Shown here: positions 10,466 to 18,198 of the stretch, in pieces
How the letters are laid out: every line of letters starts with the position of its first letter
Numbering within the stretch: position 1 is the first letter of the stretch
NCBI GenBank assembly: GCA_943787435.1
Contig: CALSMK010000006.1
Span: forward strand, 122,401 to 186,400
Direction: 5' to 3'
Length of the DNA stretch: 64,000 nt
Origin: an uncultured Flavobacteriales bacterium
Lineage (GTDB): Bacteria > Bacteroidota > Bacteroidia > Flavobacteriales_D > Sanyastnellaceae
Notes under the pieces: model-generated
What the model was told of the DNA's origin: nothing
Databases searched by the model: none
What the model saw: the letters and a program-made list of their open reading frames with translations, nothing else
Made by a program: the position numbers and the translations under genes

Positions 10466-11124
10466 TGAGCGCAAAGCCCCAAGCCTGCATTTTTGACCTT
10501 GATGGGGTCATCGTGGATACCGCCAGGTATCATTTTTCGGCTTGGAGTGAATTGGCCGAAGAGCTCGTCATCCCCTTCAACGAAGAGGACAATGAACAGC
10601 TCAAAGGCCTGAGCAGAATCGACTCCCTGGAACACATCCTCAGAAAGGGAAGCCTGGTGTTGGACAACCACACCAAGGTTCGGCTGATGGACAGGAAGAA
10701 TGACCGCTACCTGTCCCACGTGAAGACCATGACGCCCGCCGAGTTGTTTCCGGGGGTGCTGGAATTCATCGATGAGCTTCGGGCGGAAGGGGTTCGAATA
10801 GGGTTGGGATCAAGCAGCCGCAATGCGCCTTTGATTCTCGACCTGTGTTGCATCACAGACCGCTTTGAAACTGTGGTAGACGGAAACAGCATCACGCTGT
10901 CCAAGCCCGATCCAGAAGTGTTCTTAACCGGCGCCTTAGCACTCGGGGCGCAACCAGAAAATACAGTGGTCTTCGAAGATGCAGTCTCAGGGGTCCAAGC
11001 TGGAAAGGCGGGCGGTTTCCGTGTTGTGGGCGTCGGGTCTCCTGAAGTTTTGAGTGAGGCGGACTTTACCATCTCCAGTTTTGAGGGCTTTTCACTCCAA
11101 GAGTTGCTCAGTCGTTTGTCCTGA
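10465..11124 (+). CDS. pgmB: Beta-phosphoglucomutase (HAD superfamily)
   Basis: A 219-residue HAD phosphomutase. It has the catalytic FDLDGVIVDTARYHFSAW motif (nucleophile Asp plus the second Asp), a cap helix region containing LKGLSRIDSLEHIL as in beta-PGM, GLGSSSRNAP (motif II Ser), SKPDPEVF (motif III Lys) and VFEDAVSGVQAGKAGG (motif IV). It should convert beta-glucose 1-phosphate to glucose 6-phosphate. The ATG at 10465 overlaps the kinase stop codon (TGATG); a TTG three bases earlier is possible but unnecessary. The maltose phosphorylase 15 bp downstream makes its substrate, so the pair feeds pfkA via glucose 6-phosphate. Confidence 0.95.
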   Translation: MSAKPQACIFDLDGVIVDTARYHFSAWSELAEELVIPFNEEDNEQLKGLSRIDSLEHILRKGSLVLDNHTKVRLMDRKNDRYLSHVKTMTPAELFPGVLEFIDELRAEGVRIGLGSSSRNAPLILDLCCITDRFETVVDGNSITLSKPDPEVFLTGALALGAQPENTVVFEDAVSGVQAGKAGGFRVVGVGSPEVLSEADFTISSFEGFSLQELLSRLS

Positions 11125-11139
11125 ACGATTTTCAGGGGC

Positions 11140-13419
11140 ATGAAGCGTTACTTGGACATCGACCCGTGGCGGGTGGTGGAAACGGGCTTTCATCCCGAGC
11201 ATCAGCGAAGTTCTGAATCCATATTCAGCATTGGAAACGGCCGTTTTGGCCAGCGCGCCAATCACGAAGAACACTATTCCGGAGATCACCTTCGGGGCAG
11301 CTATGTCGGTGGTGTCTACTATCCTGACAAGACCAAAGTAGGCTGGTGGAAAAACGGATATCCAGAGTATTTCGCCAAGGTGCTGAACGCACCAAACTGG
11401 ACCTCCATTGACGTTCGAGTCAATGGCGTACAGCTGGATCTAAATCAACATGTACCTCGCGCTTTTCGGAGGGTTTTGGACATGCAAACGGGGCTCTTGT
11501 CGCGCTCTTTTGATGTGGACATAGAAGGCATGGTGTTGTCGGTCAAAGCCCAGCGGTTTTGTAGCATGGCCGATGTGGAGACCGCCCACATGCGGTATGC
11601 CATCGATGTCCTTGCAGGCGAGGGGACGTTGGAGTTGAGCGCAAGGCTCGATGCCAATGTGCGCAATGAAGATGCCAATTGGGAAGAGCAATTCTGGAAC
11701 ATCGAAAGCCTTGAGGGCGACGACAATGGAGCTCATTTGGTGGTGTCTACGCGCAAGACCCAATTTCATGTGGGCCATGCCATAGAGGTCAGCGCCATGT
11801 GTGACGGCCGTCCATTGACGGGGTCAGGGCATTCTTCTCAAGGCCAAAATGAAGTTCGGTTCTCTCATCGTGCAGGGTCTGGAGATTCGTTGGTGTTAGA
11901 GAAGGCCATTGGATTGGTGCGGGATTTTGATCACCCGAAGGCGGGACTGGGCGAGGTGGCCAGAGACAAAGCTGTGGAGGCCAAAAATGCGGGTTGGAAT
12001 GCAGCCCGTCAGGACCATGCGATGGCTTGGGCCGCCATTTGGGAGGGCGCAGATGTTCAAATCGAAGGAGACGATTCAGCTCAGCAGGCGATTCGATTCA
12101 ACATCTTCCATTTGAACCAAACCTACACCGGGGATGACCCCCGTTTGAACATCGGTCCCAAAGGGTTCACAGGGGAGAAGTATGGAGGGGCGAGCTACTG
12201 GGACACCGAAGCCTACTGCCTGCCTTTTTACTTGGGCACTCACCCTTCCGCCGTGGCGCGACAATTGTTGGTGTACCGTCGCCAGCACCTGGACCGGGCC
12301 ATCGAGAATGCCGCCAAACTGGGCTTTGTCGATGGTGCTGCGCTTTATCCCATGGTGACCATGAACGGGGAGGAGTGCCACAACGAGTGGGAGATCACAT
12401 TCGAAGAGATTCACCGAAATGGAGCGATGGTTCTGGCCATTCACAACTACATCCGACAAACCGGCGATTGGTCTTACCTGTCGGAAGGAGGGTGGGAAGT
12501 GGCTTTGGCTGTGGCCCGGTTCTGGGCCCAGCGCGTGAATTGGTCTGAAGACAAGAAAGCTTGGGTCATCTTGGGGGTGACGGGCCCCAACGAATACGAG
12601 AACAACGTCAACAACAATTGGTACACCAACCGGTTGGCTTCATGGTGTTTGTCGCAGGCGGCACTTTGGTTGGATTGGATGAAGGACAACGCTCCGGACA
12701 CACTGGCCAATCAAAACAAGAATTGGTCCTTTGACCCCAGCACCGAGCCCAAGCAATGGAAGGACATTGCAGAGAACATCTACGCTCCAGTCTTGGAAGG
12801 AACGCAGGTCTTTTTGCAACAGGATGGCTTCATGGACAAGGAGCAGCGCATGGCCGCATCCCTTGGGAATCACGAGCGTCCCATCAACCAGCATTGGAGT
12901 TGGGATCGGATTTTGCGCTCGGTGTTCATCAAGCAAGCCGACACCTTGCAAGGCCTTTACTTCTTTGAGGATGAATTTGATGACAAGACTCACCGCGAAA
13001 ACTTTGATTTTTATGAGCCGAGAACGGTCCATGAAAGCAGCTTGAGTCCTTGTGTTCATGCCATTCTTGCGGCCAAATTGGGCAAAGAGGAAAAGGCAGT
13101 GGAGATGTACCTCCGCACCTCAAGGTTGGACCTTGACGATTACAACCATGAAGCCCATCAAGGCTTGCACATCACGAGCATGGCAGGAACATGGATGAGC
13201 ATCGTGGAAGGGTTTGGGGGTTACCGGGTAAAAGGAGGGAAGCCCCATTTCAAACCCATGCTGCCTTCGGCTTGGCAAAGGTTTTCCTTTCAGCTTCACT
13301 TTCGAGGAAGACTGCTCCTGGTTTCAGTGAGCAGCGAGGGGTGCACAGTCACCCTTCAATCTGGCGACCCCCTCACTGTGGTGATCGACGGGGAAGAACA
13401 GGAAATCATGGCCACTTAA
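11140..13419 (+). CDS. GH65 glycoside phosphorylase, probable maltose phosphorylase
   Basis: A 759-residue cytosolic enzyme of family GH65. Early signatures include SESIFSIGNGRFGQRANHEE and a long N-terminal beta-sandwich. The catalytic helical barrel contains YWDTEAYCLPFY, and the diagnostic GEECHNEWEITFEEIHRNG (residues 410-428), where E416 is the probable general acid. The family phosphorolyses maltose, trehalose, kojibiose or nigerose to beta-glucose 1-phosphate plus glucose. Linkage to pgmB and a secreted amylase makes maltose most likely. It is the last gene of the pfkA operon; its stop is only 4 bp from the convergent lamin-tail gene and no terminator hairpin was seen between them. Confidence 0.92.
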   Translation: MKRYLDIDPWRVVETGFHPEHQRSSESIFSIGNGRFGQRANHEEHYSGDHLRGSYVGGVYYPDKTKVGWWKNGYPEYFAKVLNAPNWTSIDVRVNGVQLDLNQHVPRAFRRVLDMQTGLLSRSFDVDIEGMVLSVKAQRFCSMADVETAHMRYAIDVLAGEGTLELSARLDANVRNEDANWEEQFWNIESLEGDDNGAHLVVSTRKTQFHVGHAIEVSAMCDGRPLTGSGHSSQGQNEVRFSHRAGSGDSLVLEKAIGLVRDFDHPKAGLGEVARDKAVEAKNAGWNAARQDHAMAWAAIWEGADVQIEGDDSAQQAIRFNIFHLNQTYTGDDPRLNIGPKGFTGEKYGGASYWDTEAYCLPFYLGTHPSAVARQLLVYRRQHLDRAIENAAKLGFVDGAALYPMVTMNGEECHNEWEITFEEIHRNGAMVLAIHNYIRQTGDWSYLSEGGWEVALAVARFWAQRVNWSEDKKAWVILGVTGPNEYENNVNNNWYTNRLASWCLSQAALWLDWMKDNAPDTLANQNKNWSFDPSTEPKQWKDIAENIYAPVLEGTQVFLQQDGFMDKEQRMAASLGNHERPINQHWSWDRILRSVFIKQADTLQGLYFFEDEFDDKTHRENFDFYEPRTVHESSLSPCVHAILAAKLGKEEKAVEMYLRTSRLDLDDYNHEAHQGLHITSMAGTWMSIVEGFGGYRVKGGKPHFKPMLPSAWQRFSFQLHFRGRLLLVSVSSEGCTVTLQSGDPLTVVIDGEEQEIMAT

Positions 13420-13423
13420 CCCA

Positions 13424-14107
13424 TTAGTCCAGCCAAAGGCTGTTGGTTGAACCCGGCGTACCGCCTGTGGCTATAGATGCTGACCATGTTGTGGGGTCGA
13501 AGGGGTCTCCATTCAGAAACAAGCGCTCAAGGGAAGGGCCTTGACCGTCGGGAGCCGTGTCCCAATCGCCAGAATCTGAGTATTCTACAGACTCCACCAC
13601 AGTGCCATCGGGAGCCCGGAGCGCCAGCAGTTCACCTGAATTGTTCAATCCACCTGTGCCCCAATCGTAGACAGGGTAGCCAAGTCCAGAATACGTGATG
13701 GGAGCCGTGGTCACCACGACATACCCCCCGGCCGATATGGACGCGCCTTTTGGGAAGGTCATGTCCAAGCCTTCTGTGATGGACCACCCGCCCAAGTCAA
13801 CCGCAGTTTCGGTGGGGTTGTGGAGCTCTAAAAACTCAAACACGGCGTCACTTCCTTGAGTGGTTCCCGGGTTGTAATGCAGTTCACTGAATTGAATCAA
13901 TGGCCACACCTGAGGCTCGGGAGGCTCAGTGTCGCATGACTCGCCAAAGTGGGAAAGCACCTCAAGCAAGTCGGTTAGGCCCACGACACCATCGTCATTC
14001 AAGTCGCTGGTGCAGGCTTCCGACCCAGGCGGCCAAGGGAAGGGGGAAGCGGAATGAAGCTCTACAGAAATGGAGCTCAAAAGGAAGAAGAAGGCCAAGT
14101 TTCGCAT
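13424..14107 (-). CDS. Secreted lamin-tail-domain protein with one dockerin-like EF loop
   Basis: A 227-residue protein with a signal peptide (MRNLAFFFLLSSISVELHS). A single dockerin-like segment follows (CTSDLNDDGVVGLTDLLEVL, then SHFGESC; about residues 27-57). The rest is a lamin-tail domain (FSELHYNP, FEFLELHNPTETAVDLGGW, LDMTFPKGASISAGGYVVV, ESVEYSDSGDWDTAPDGQGP). LTD domains are common in secreted bacterial proteins and their ligands are mostly unknown. No C-terminal T9SS domain is present. ATG 14107 starts the signal peptide; 14143 is an alternative. It is convergent with the GH65 gene and not obviously linked to sugar metabolism. Confidence 0.8.
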   Translation of the reverse strand: MRNLAFFFLLSSISVELHSASPFPWPPGSEACTSDLNDDGVVGLTDLLEVLSHFGESCDTEPPEPQVWPLIQFSELHYNPGTTQGSDAVFEFLELHNPTETAVDLGGWSITEGLDMTFPKGASISAGGYVVVTTAPITYSGLGYPVYDWGTGGLNNSGELLALRAPDGTVVESVEYSDSGDWDTAPDGQGPSLERLFLNGDPFDPTTWSASIATGGTPGSTNSLWLD

Positions 14108-14214
14108 GGAAGAAAGGGATGTTGAAGGGTGAATCAACATCAATCTTTCGCTCCATCTACCGGGGCTTCACAGCCGTTGCAATTGGGCTTGTAGACGGGT
14201 CTTCGCCATCCACT

Positions 14215-15708
14215 TCAGAGGTGCTCATTGGCCAAGTTGGCCAACTCGCTGCGCTCTCCTTTGTCCAAGGTCACGTGACAAAACAGCTCGCGGCCCTTCA
14301 GTCGATCGATCACATGGCTCATCCCGTTGGATTGCTCGTCCAAATATGGAGTGTCAATCTGGCGAACATCGCCCGTCAAGATGATTTTGGAATTCTCACC
14401 CGCGCGCGTCACAATGGTCTTGACTTCATGGGGCGTCAAGTTTTGGGCCTCGTCCACAATGAAGATCACATTGGACAAGCTCCGACCTCGGATGTAGGCC
14501 AAAGGACAAATGGTGATTTTGCCCTGCTCCCTCATTTCTTCAATGGCACGGAACTTCTTTTCGTTTTGTCCAAACTGACTCTTGATGAAGTTCAAGTTGT
14601 CCCATAGCGGCTGCATGTAGGGGTTGACCTTCTCTTCGGCATCCCCAGGTAAAAAACCCAAATCATTGTTGCTCAGCGCCACAATGGGCCTGGCCAAAAT
14701 GATTTGTTCATACCTGTTCTTTTGTTCCAAAGCTCCAGCGAGCGCCAAGAGTGTTTTGCCTGTTCCAGCCACGCCGCTGACCGTCACCAGATGAATGTCG
14801 GGGTTCAGAATGGCATGAAGCGCAAAGGCCTGCTCTGCATTTTTCGGTTTGATGCCATAGGCATAGCCCTTGTCCACCCGTTCAATGGTCTTTTTAGACT
14901 CATTGAAGAAGCCCAAGGCAGAGGCTGAACCATTCCTGAGAATGTAAAAGTGATTGTTGCGGCGCTCTTTTCCCAGGACAGAAATCTTCCGGGTTTGACC
15001 GGTCACGTACATTTTGCGGACCACCTCACCATCCACCTTTTCGATGGTGGTTTTGCCACTATACAGGTGCTTGTTGTCTTTGACTTTGCCCGTTTTGTAA
15101 TCCTCGGCTGGAAGTTCCAATGCCTTGGCTTTGAGCCGAAGGTTGATGTCCTTGGACACCAGCACCACTTTCATGCCAGGCTCGTCGTGCTGAAGCTGCA
15201 ATGCCGCACTTAAAATTTTGTGGTCATTGGTCTTTTTGTCAAAGACCTTGGATGCATCCAGGCCGCTGGCGTGGCGGTCGTCGCTCAAAATGATTCTGAG
15301 CAAACCTCCTTCTTCGTTTTCTAGCGGGATCCACTCCTGCAGGGTGTGGTCTTTGCTCAATCGATCCACAATTCGGATGCACTCTCTGGCCTCAAAGTTT
15401 TTCGTTTCGTTCCCAACCTTAAACGTGTCGAGTTCTTCTAAAACCGTGATGGGGATGGCCACGCGGTTGTCCTCAAAACTCTTGAGCGCATTGTGGTCAT
15501 GGAGCAACACGGAAGTGTCGATCACAAAGGCTTTCAAACGGCCGTTTTCTTGGGCTCCTTTTTGGGCGGTTTCGCTCGCCTCGGGCTGAGCGTGGGCCTG
15601 CGAAGACGAGGGCGCCTGCTCCTGTTGTTCCAATGGAGGATGGATGTAAGGGGCTTTACTGGTCAAGTTCGCAGCGGTATTTGGATGCACACCCCAGATG
15701 GGATCCAT
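14215..15708 (-). CDS. PhoH-family ATPase with N-terminal PIN domain
   Basis: A 497-residue protein. A disordered Gln/Ala/Pro-rich start (1-55) precedes a PIN nuclease domain (about 57-200; VIDTSVLLHD, VLEELDTFK, LVSKDINLRLKA) and a PhoH-type ATPase domain (about 285-497) with Walker A GVAGTGKT (312-319), Walker B VIFIVDEAQN (414-423) and a sensor LTGDVRQID. This PIN-PhoH fusion is widespread in bacteria and is thought to act in RNA turnover as a nuclease/helicase-like protein; its exact substrates are unclear. It appears to be monocistronic, with about 200 bp upstream containing no gene. Confidence 0.93.
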   Translation of the reverse strand: MDPIWGVHPNTAANLTSKAPYIHPPLEQQEQAPSSSQAHAQPEASETAQKGAQENGRLKAFVIDTSVLLHDHNALKSFEDNRVAIPITVLEELDTFKVGNETKNFEARECIRIVDRLSKDHTLQEWIPLENEEGGLLRIILSDDRHASGLDASKVFDKKTNDHKILSAALQLQHDEPGMKVVLVSKDINLRLKAKALELPAEDYKTGKVKDNKHLYSGKTTIEKVDGEVVRKMYVTGQTRKISVLGKERRNNHFYILRNGSASALGFFNESKKTIERVDKGYAYGIKPKNAEQAFALHAILNPDIHLVTVSGVAGTGKTLLALAGALEQKNRYEQIILARPIVALSNNDLGFLPGDAEEKVNPYMQPLWDNLNFIKSQFGQNEKKFRAIEEMREQGKITICPLAYIRGRSLSNVIFIVDEAQNLTPHEVKTIVTRAGENSKIILTGDVRQIDTPYLDEQSNGMSHVIDRLKGRELFCHVTLDKGERSELANLANEHL

Positions 15709-15912
15709 GAATGTGCGTCGGGTTCGAAGACTTCATCACAATTGATGATACCCAAGCTATTTCGAAGATTCAGGGTCCTTACTGCGCCGTGAGGGACTTC
15801 TTCACGTCCTAGCTGGTAGAGAAACAATTGCGCTGAAAACACCAGCAAACATTGGTCGATGCGCCTTGGCTGAGCATCTCGATGTGGCTCCTACAAAGAA
15901 GGCGGAATTTGA

Positions 15913-16452
15913 TTACGTCTCGGAACTGCCGAAGTACAAATCATAGAGGCCCTCAGGCAATTCGAGGGTGATGGTACGCGCTGTACGGTCCACTTTGCGC
16001 AACACTGCATCGGTCATTGGAAAGAGTCCTTCCACGCCGTCTTTGACCGACTTGAACAGCGGGTTGCTCGGCAGCTCCAGCACGGTTTCAATTTTACCCA
16101 AGGACCCACGTTCAAGGTCCACCAGGTCAAAGCCCACCACCTCATGGTAATAGAAACGCAAACCATCCAAGGCGGGGAGGGCGGAAGAGGGCAAAAGAAG
16201 TTCGTGGCCAGACATGGCTGTGGCGCCTTCTACATCGTCGATGCCTTCAAAATGAAAGACCGTCATTTTCGGCCGTACCGACACCATGGTGAGGGAATAA
16301 GGAACCAATGTCCCTTGACGCTGAACCCAAACCATGTCCAAGCTTTCATAAGAACGGGCATCATCAACATCGAGTTTCACACCCACGTCGCCTTTGAGAC
16401 CGTGGGGTTTCAAAGTGCGCCCGAGGAGAAACATGTCAGTGGTGTTGGCCAT
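15913..16452 (-). CDS. rimM: Ribosome maturation factor RimM
   Basis: A 179-residue cytosolic factor that binds ribosomal protein S19 and assists 16S rRNA processing. The N-terminal domain contains LGRTLKPHGLKGDVGVKL, followed by the PRC-barrel region (LRFYYHEVVGFDLVDLE, GSLGKIETVLELPSNPLF) and ends with LPEGLYDLYFG. It follows rpsP on the same strand, the usual neighbour. ATG 16452 was chosen because it begins MANTTDMFLLGR and lies downstream of the hairpin at 16476-16501; longer starts at 16470 or 16488 would overlap the hairpin. Confidence 0.94.
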   Translation of the reverse strand: MANTTDMFLLGRTLKPHGLKGDVGVKLDVDDARSYESLDMVWVQRQGTLVPYSLTMVSVRPKMTVFHFEGIDDVEGATAMSGHELLLPSSALPALDGLRFYYHEVVGFDLVDLERGSLGKIETVLELPSNPLFKSVKDGVEGLFPMTDAVLRKVDRTARTITLELPEGLYDLYFGSSET

Positions 16453-16470
16453 GGTGCGAAGTTGGGTCAT

Positions 16471-16505
16471 AAAAAGAAAGGCCGCCAATTGGCAGCCTTT
16501 CTTTT
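16471..16505 (-). terminator. Hairpin between rpsP and rimM
   Basis: Read on the reverse strand, GAAAGGC pairs with GCCTTTC around a GCCAATTGGC palindrome with one internal mismatch, followed by TTTTT. It looks like an intrinsic terminator or attenuator that would reduce rimM transcription relative to rpsP. Transcripts from rpsP must read through it to reach rimM. Confidence 0.6.
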
Positions 16506-16526
16506 CGTGAATTCAAATGGGGTGAA

Positions 16527-17306
16527 TCAGGCTTCGCCTTCTTCCTTGGCTGGAGCGTCGTCTGCGGGCTTCTCCTCAGCAGCGGGAGCCTCTTCAGCAG
16601 CCGGAGCTTCTTCAGCAGCGGGAGCTTCTTCAGCAGCCGGAGCTTCTTCAGCAGCCGGAGCTTCTTCAGCAGCCGGAGCTTCTTCAGTAGCGGGAGCTTC
16701 TTCAGCAGCCGGAGCTTCTTCAGCAGCCGGAGCTTCTTCAGTAGCCGGAGCTTCTTCAGCAGCCGGAGCTTCTTCAGCAGCCGGAGCCGCGGCCGCAGCG
16801 GCCTCAGCGTCAGCGGCGGCTTGCGCTGCAGAAGCTTCAGCAGCCAACTCAGCTTGCTTTGAGGAAAGCTCTTTGGCGCGTGCCTCGTTCACTTCTTTCT
16901 CTGCAGCCAAGGCTTTGGCTTCGGCAGCATCAGCAGCAGCCGCAATCTTGCTGGCGCTCTGGTTGATCTTGCCTTCCTTCTCCTGCACCCAAGCTTCAAA
17001 CTTCTTGGTGGCCTGCTCTTCGGTCAAAGCGCCCTTGCGAACGCCGTTCAAAAGGTGATTGTGGTACACCACGCCTTTGTACTTCAAAATGGCACGGGTC
17101 GTGTGTGACATCTCTGCACCCACTTGCAACCAGTAAAGGGCACGATCGTGGACCACCTCGATGGTGGCAGGATTGGTGTTGGGGTTGTAGGTGCCCACCT
17201 TTTCGATGAAGCGACCATCACGCTTGGCGCGTGTGTCGGCTGCAACAATGTGATAGAAAGGTTGGCCTTTCTTACCGTGACGTTGGAGGCGGAGTCTTGT
17301 AGCCAT
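16527..17306 (-). CDS. rpsP: 30S ribosomal protein bS16 with long Ala/Glu/Pro tail
   Basis: A 259-residue protein. Residues 1-80 are a normal S16 ([51 protein letters not shown]). A coiled Ala/Glu/Lys-rich stretch (about 100-170) follows, then twelve hexads of PA[AT]EEA (about 174-246) and a short acidic end. S16 is usually 80-120 residues; Bacteroidota often carry an extension, but this repeat tail is long. ATG 17306 gives the conserved MATRLRLQ start. A TATCTTCG box lies 57 bp upstream. It is followed by a hairpin and rimM. Confidence 0.96.
   Translation of the reverse strand: MATRLRLQRHGKKGQPFYHIVAADTRAKRDGRFIEKVGTYNPNTNPATIEVVHDRALYWLQVGAEMSHTTRAILKYKGVVYHNHLLNGVRKGALTEEQATKKFEAWVQEKEGKINQSASKIAAAADAAEAKALAAEKEVNEARAKELSSKQAELAAEASAAQAAADAEAAAAAAPAAEEAPAAEEAPATEEAPAAEEAPAAEEAPATEEAPAAEEAPAAEEAPAAEEAPAAEEAPAAEEAPAAEEKPADDAPAKEEGEA
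16569..16784 (-). repeat. 18-bp tandem repeat encoding PA[AT]EEA in bS16
   Basis: Twelve near-identical 18-bp units, read on the forward strand as GCTTCTTCAGCAGCCGGA with a few one-base variants, encode the hexads of the S16 tail. The nucleotide identity is higher than needed for the amino acids, which suggests recent expansion by slippage or recombination. Copy number probably varies between strains. Confidence 0.9.
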
Positions 17307-17362
17307 GTGAAAAACGTTTAATAAGGGTCCGAAACCCAGTTGTTGATGCTTAAAATGGGCCG

Positions 17363-17370
17363 CGAAGATA
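17363..17370 (-). promoter_or_regulatory. Candidate -7 element of rpsP
   Basis: The reverse-strand octamer TATCTTCG fits the TAnnTTTG consensus with one change and is followed by GCGG. It lies 57 bp upstream of the rpsP ATG, leaving a leader of about 50 nt. Confidence 0.45.
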
Positions 17371-17411
17371 GTGTGGGTGACATTCATCACCAACCTTTCG
17401 GCCGAAGGAGT

Positions 17412-18095
17412 TCAATGGCGGATGTAGTCGAGGAACTCCCGGCGCACAGATTCCTTCTTGAACGCACCGTGATAATCGGCCGTAATCGTGGCGCTTCCTT
17501 CGTCTTCAATGCCCCTGCTGGACACGCAAAGGTGCTTGGCATCCATGACAACGGCCACATCTTCCGTGCCCAAAATGTCCTTCAAGGCTTCGGCCACCTG
17601 ACGCGTTAGACGCTCTTGGACTTGGGGCCTTTTCGCATAGTGATCCACCAACCTGTTGATCTTGCTCAATCCGATCACCCTACCGGAAGAGATGTAGGCC
17701 ACATGCGCCTTTCCGCAAATGGGCAAAAAGTGGTGCTCACAGGTGGAGTTGAGGTTGATGTCCTTTTCCACCAACATCTCACCATATCCATAACTGTTCT
17801 CGAACGTTTTGCAATTGGGATGATTCGCAGGGTTGAGTCCTTTGAATATCTCTTGGACATACATTTTGGCCACCCTTTTCGGGGTTCCAGAAAGGCTGTC
17901 GTCCCTGAGGTCCAAGCCCATCACATTCATGATTTCACGGAACAAGGGTTCAATCCTGTCCATTTTTTCTTGGTCGCTCAACACAAATGCGTCCTCGCGC
18001 ATGGGGGTATTGACCGAAGTGCCAACGTGGTCGTCGCCAATGCGTTCGCTTCTTTCGTATTGTCCGTCGTGTGGGTGGGGCGTAGTGCTGGTCAT
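17412..18095 (-). CDS. folE: GTP cyclohydrolase I
   Basis: A 227-residue cytosolic enzyme that opens GTP to dihydroneopterin triphosphate, the first step of tetrahydrofolate (or other pterin) synthesis. The type I family pattern is clear: LSGTPKRVAKMYVQEIFKGL, zinc ligands C119, H122 (STCEHHFLPI) and C190 (AKHLCVSSRG), and GLSKINRLVDHYAKRPQVQE. The first 35 residues are non-conserved. It is divergent from dnaE with about 100 bp between them and stands alone. Confidence 0.97.
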   Translation of the reverse strand: MTSTTPHPHDGQYERSERIGDDHVGTSVNTPMREDAFVLSDQEKMDRIEPLFREIMNVMGLDLRDDSLSGTPKRVAKMYVQEIFKGLNPANHPNCKTFENSYGYGEMLVEKDINLNSTCEHHFLPICGKAHVAYISSGRVIGLSKINRLVDHYAKRPQVQERLTRQVAEALKDILGTEDVAVVMDAKHLCVSSRGIEDEGSATITADYHGAFKKESVRREFLDYIRH

Positions 18096-18198
18096 TGCTG
18101 TAGGTCGTAGTCATAGCAAATGGGGGGCATGAATGTTCAATCAACCGGGTGTCCACAATGCTCGGATGGGGAGATTGAATGCGCGAACTTGCCTTTGA

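Noticed and set aside
16569..16784. Possible CRISPR array because of regular short repeats
   Set aside because: The units are 18 bp, contiguous without unique spacers, and encode the S16 tail in frame.
16144..17058. A 304-residue Ser/Ala-rich frame on the plus strand
   Set aside because: It is the reverse reading of the S16 tail repeat and rimM; the low-complexity SSAAGA repeat is an artefact of the 18-bp units.
18190..18197. TGCCTTTG as a -7 box for dnaE
   Set aside because: It ends one base before the ATG and lacks the TA, so a start there would fall inside the coding sequence; not supported.
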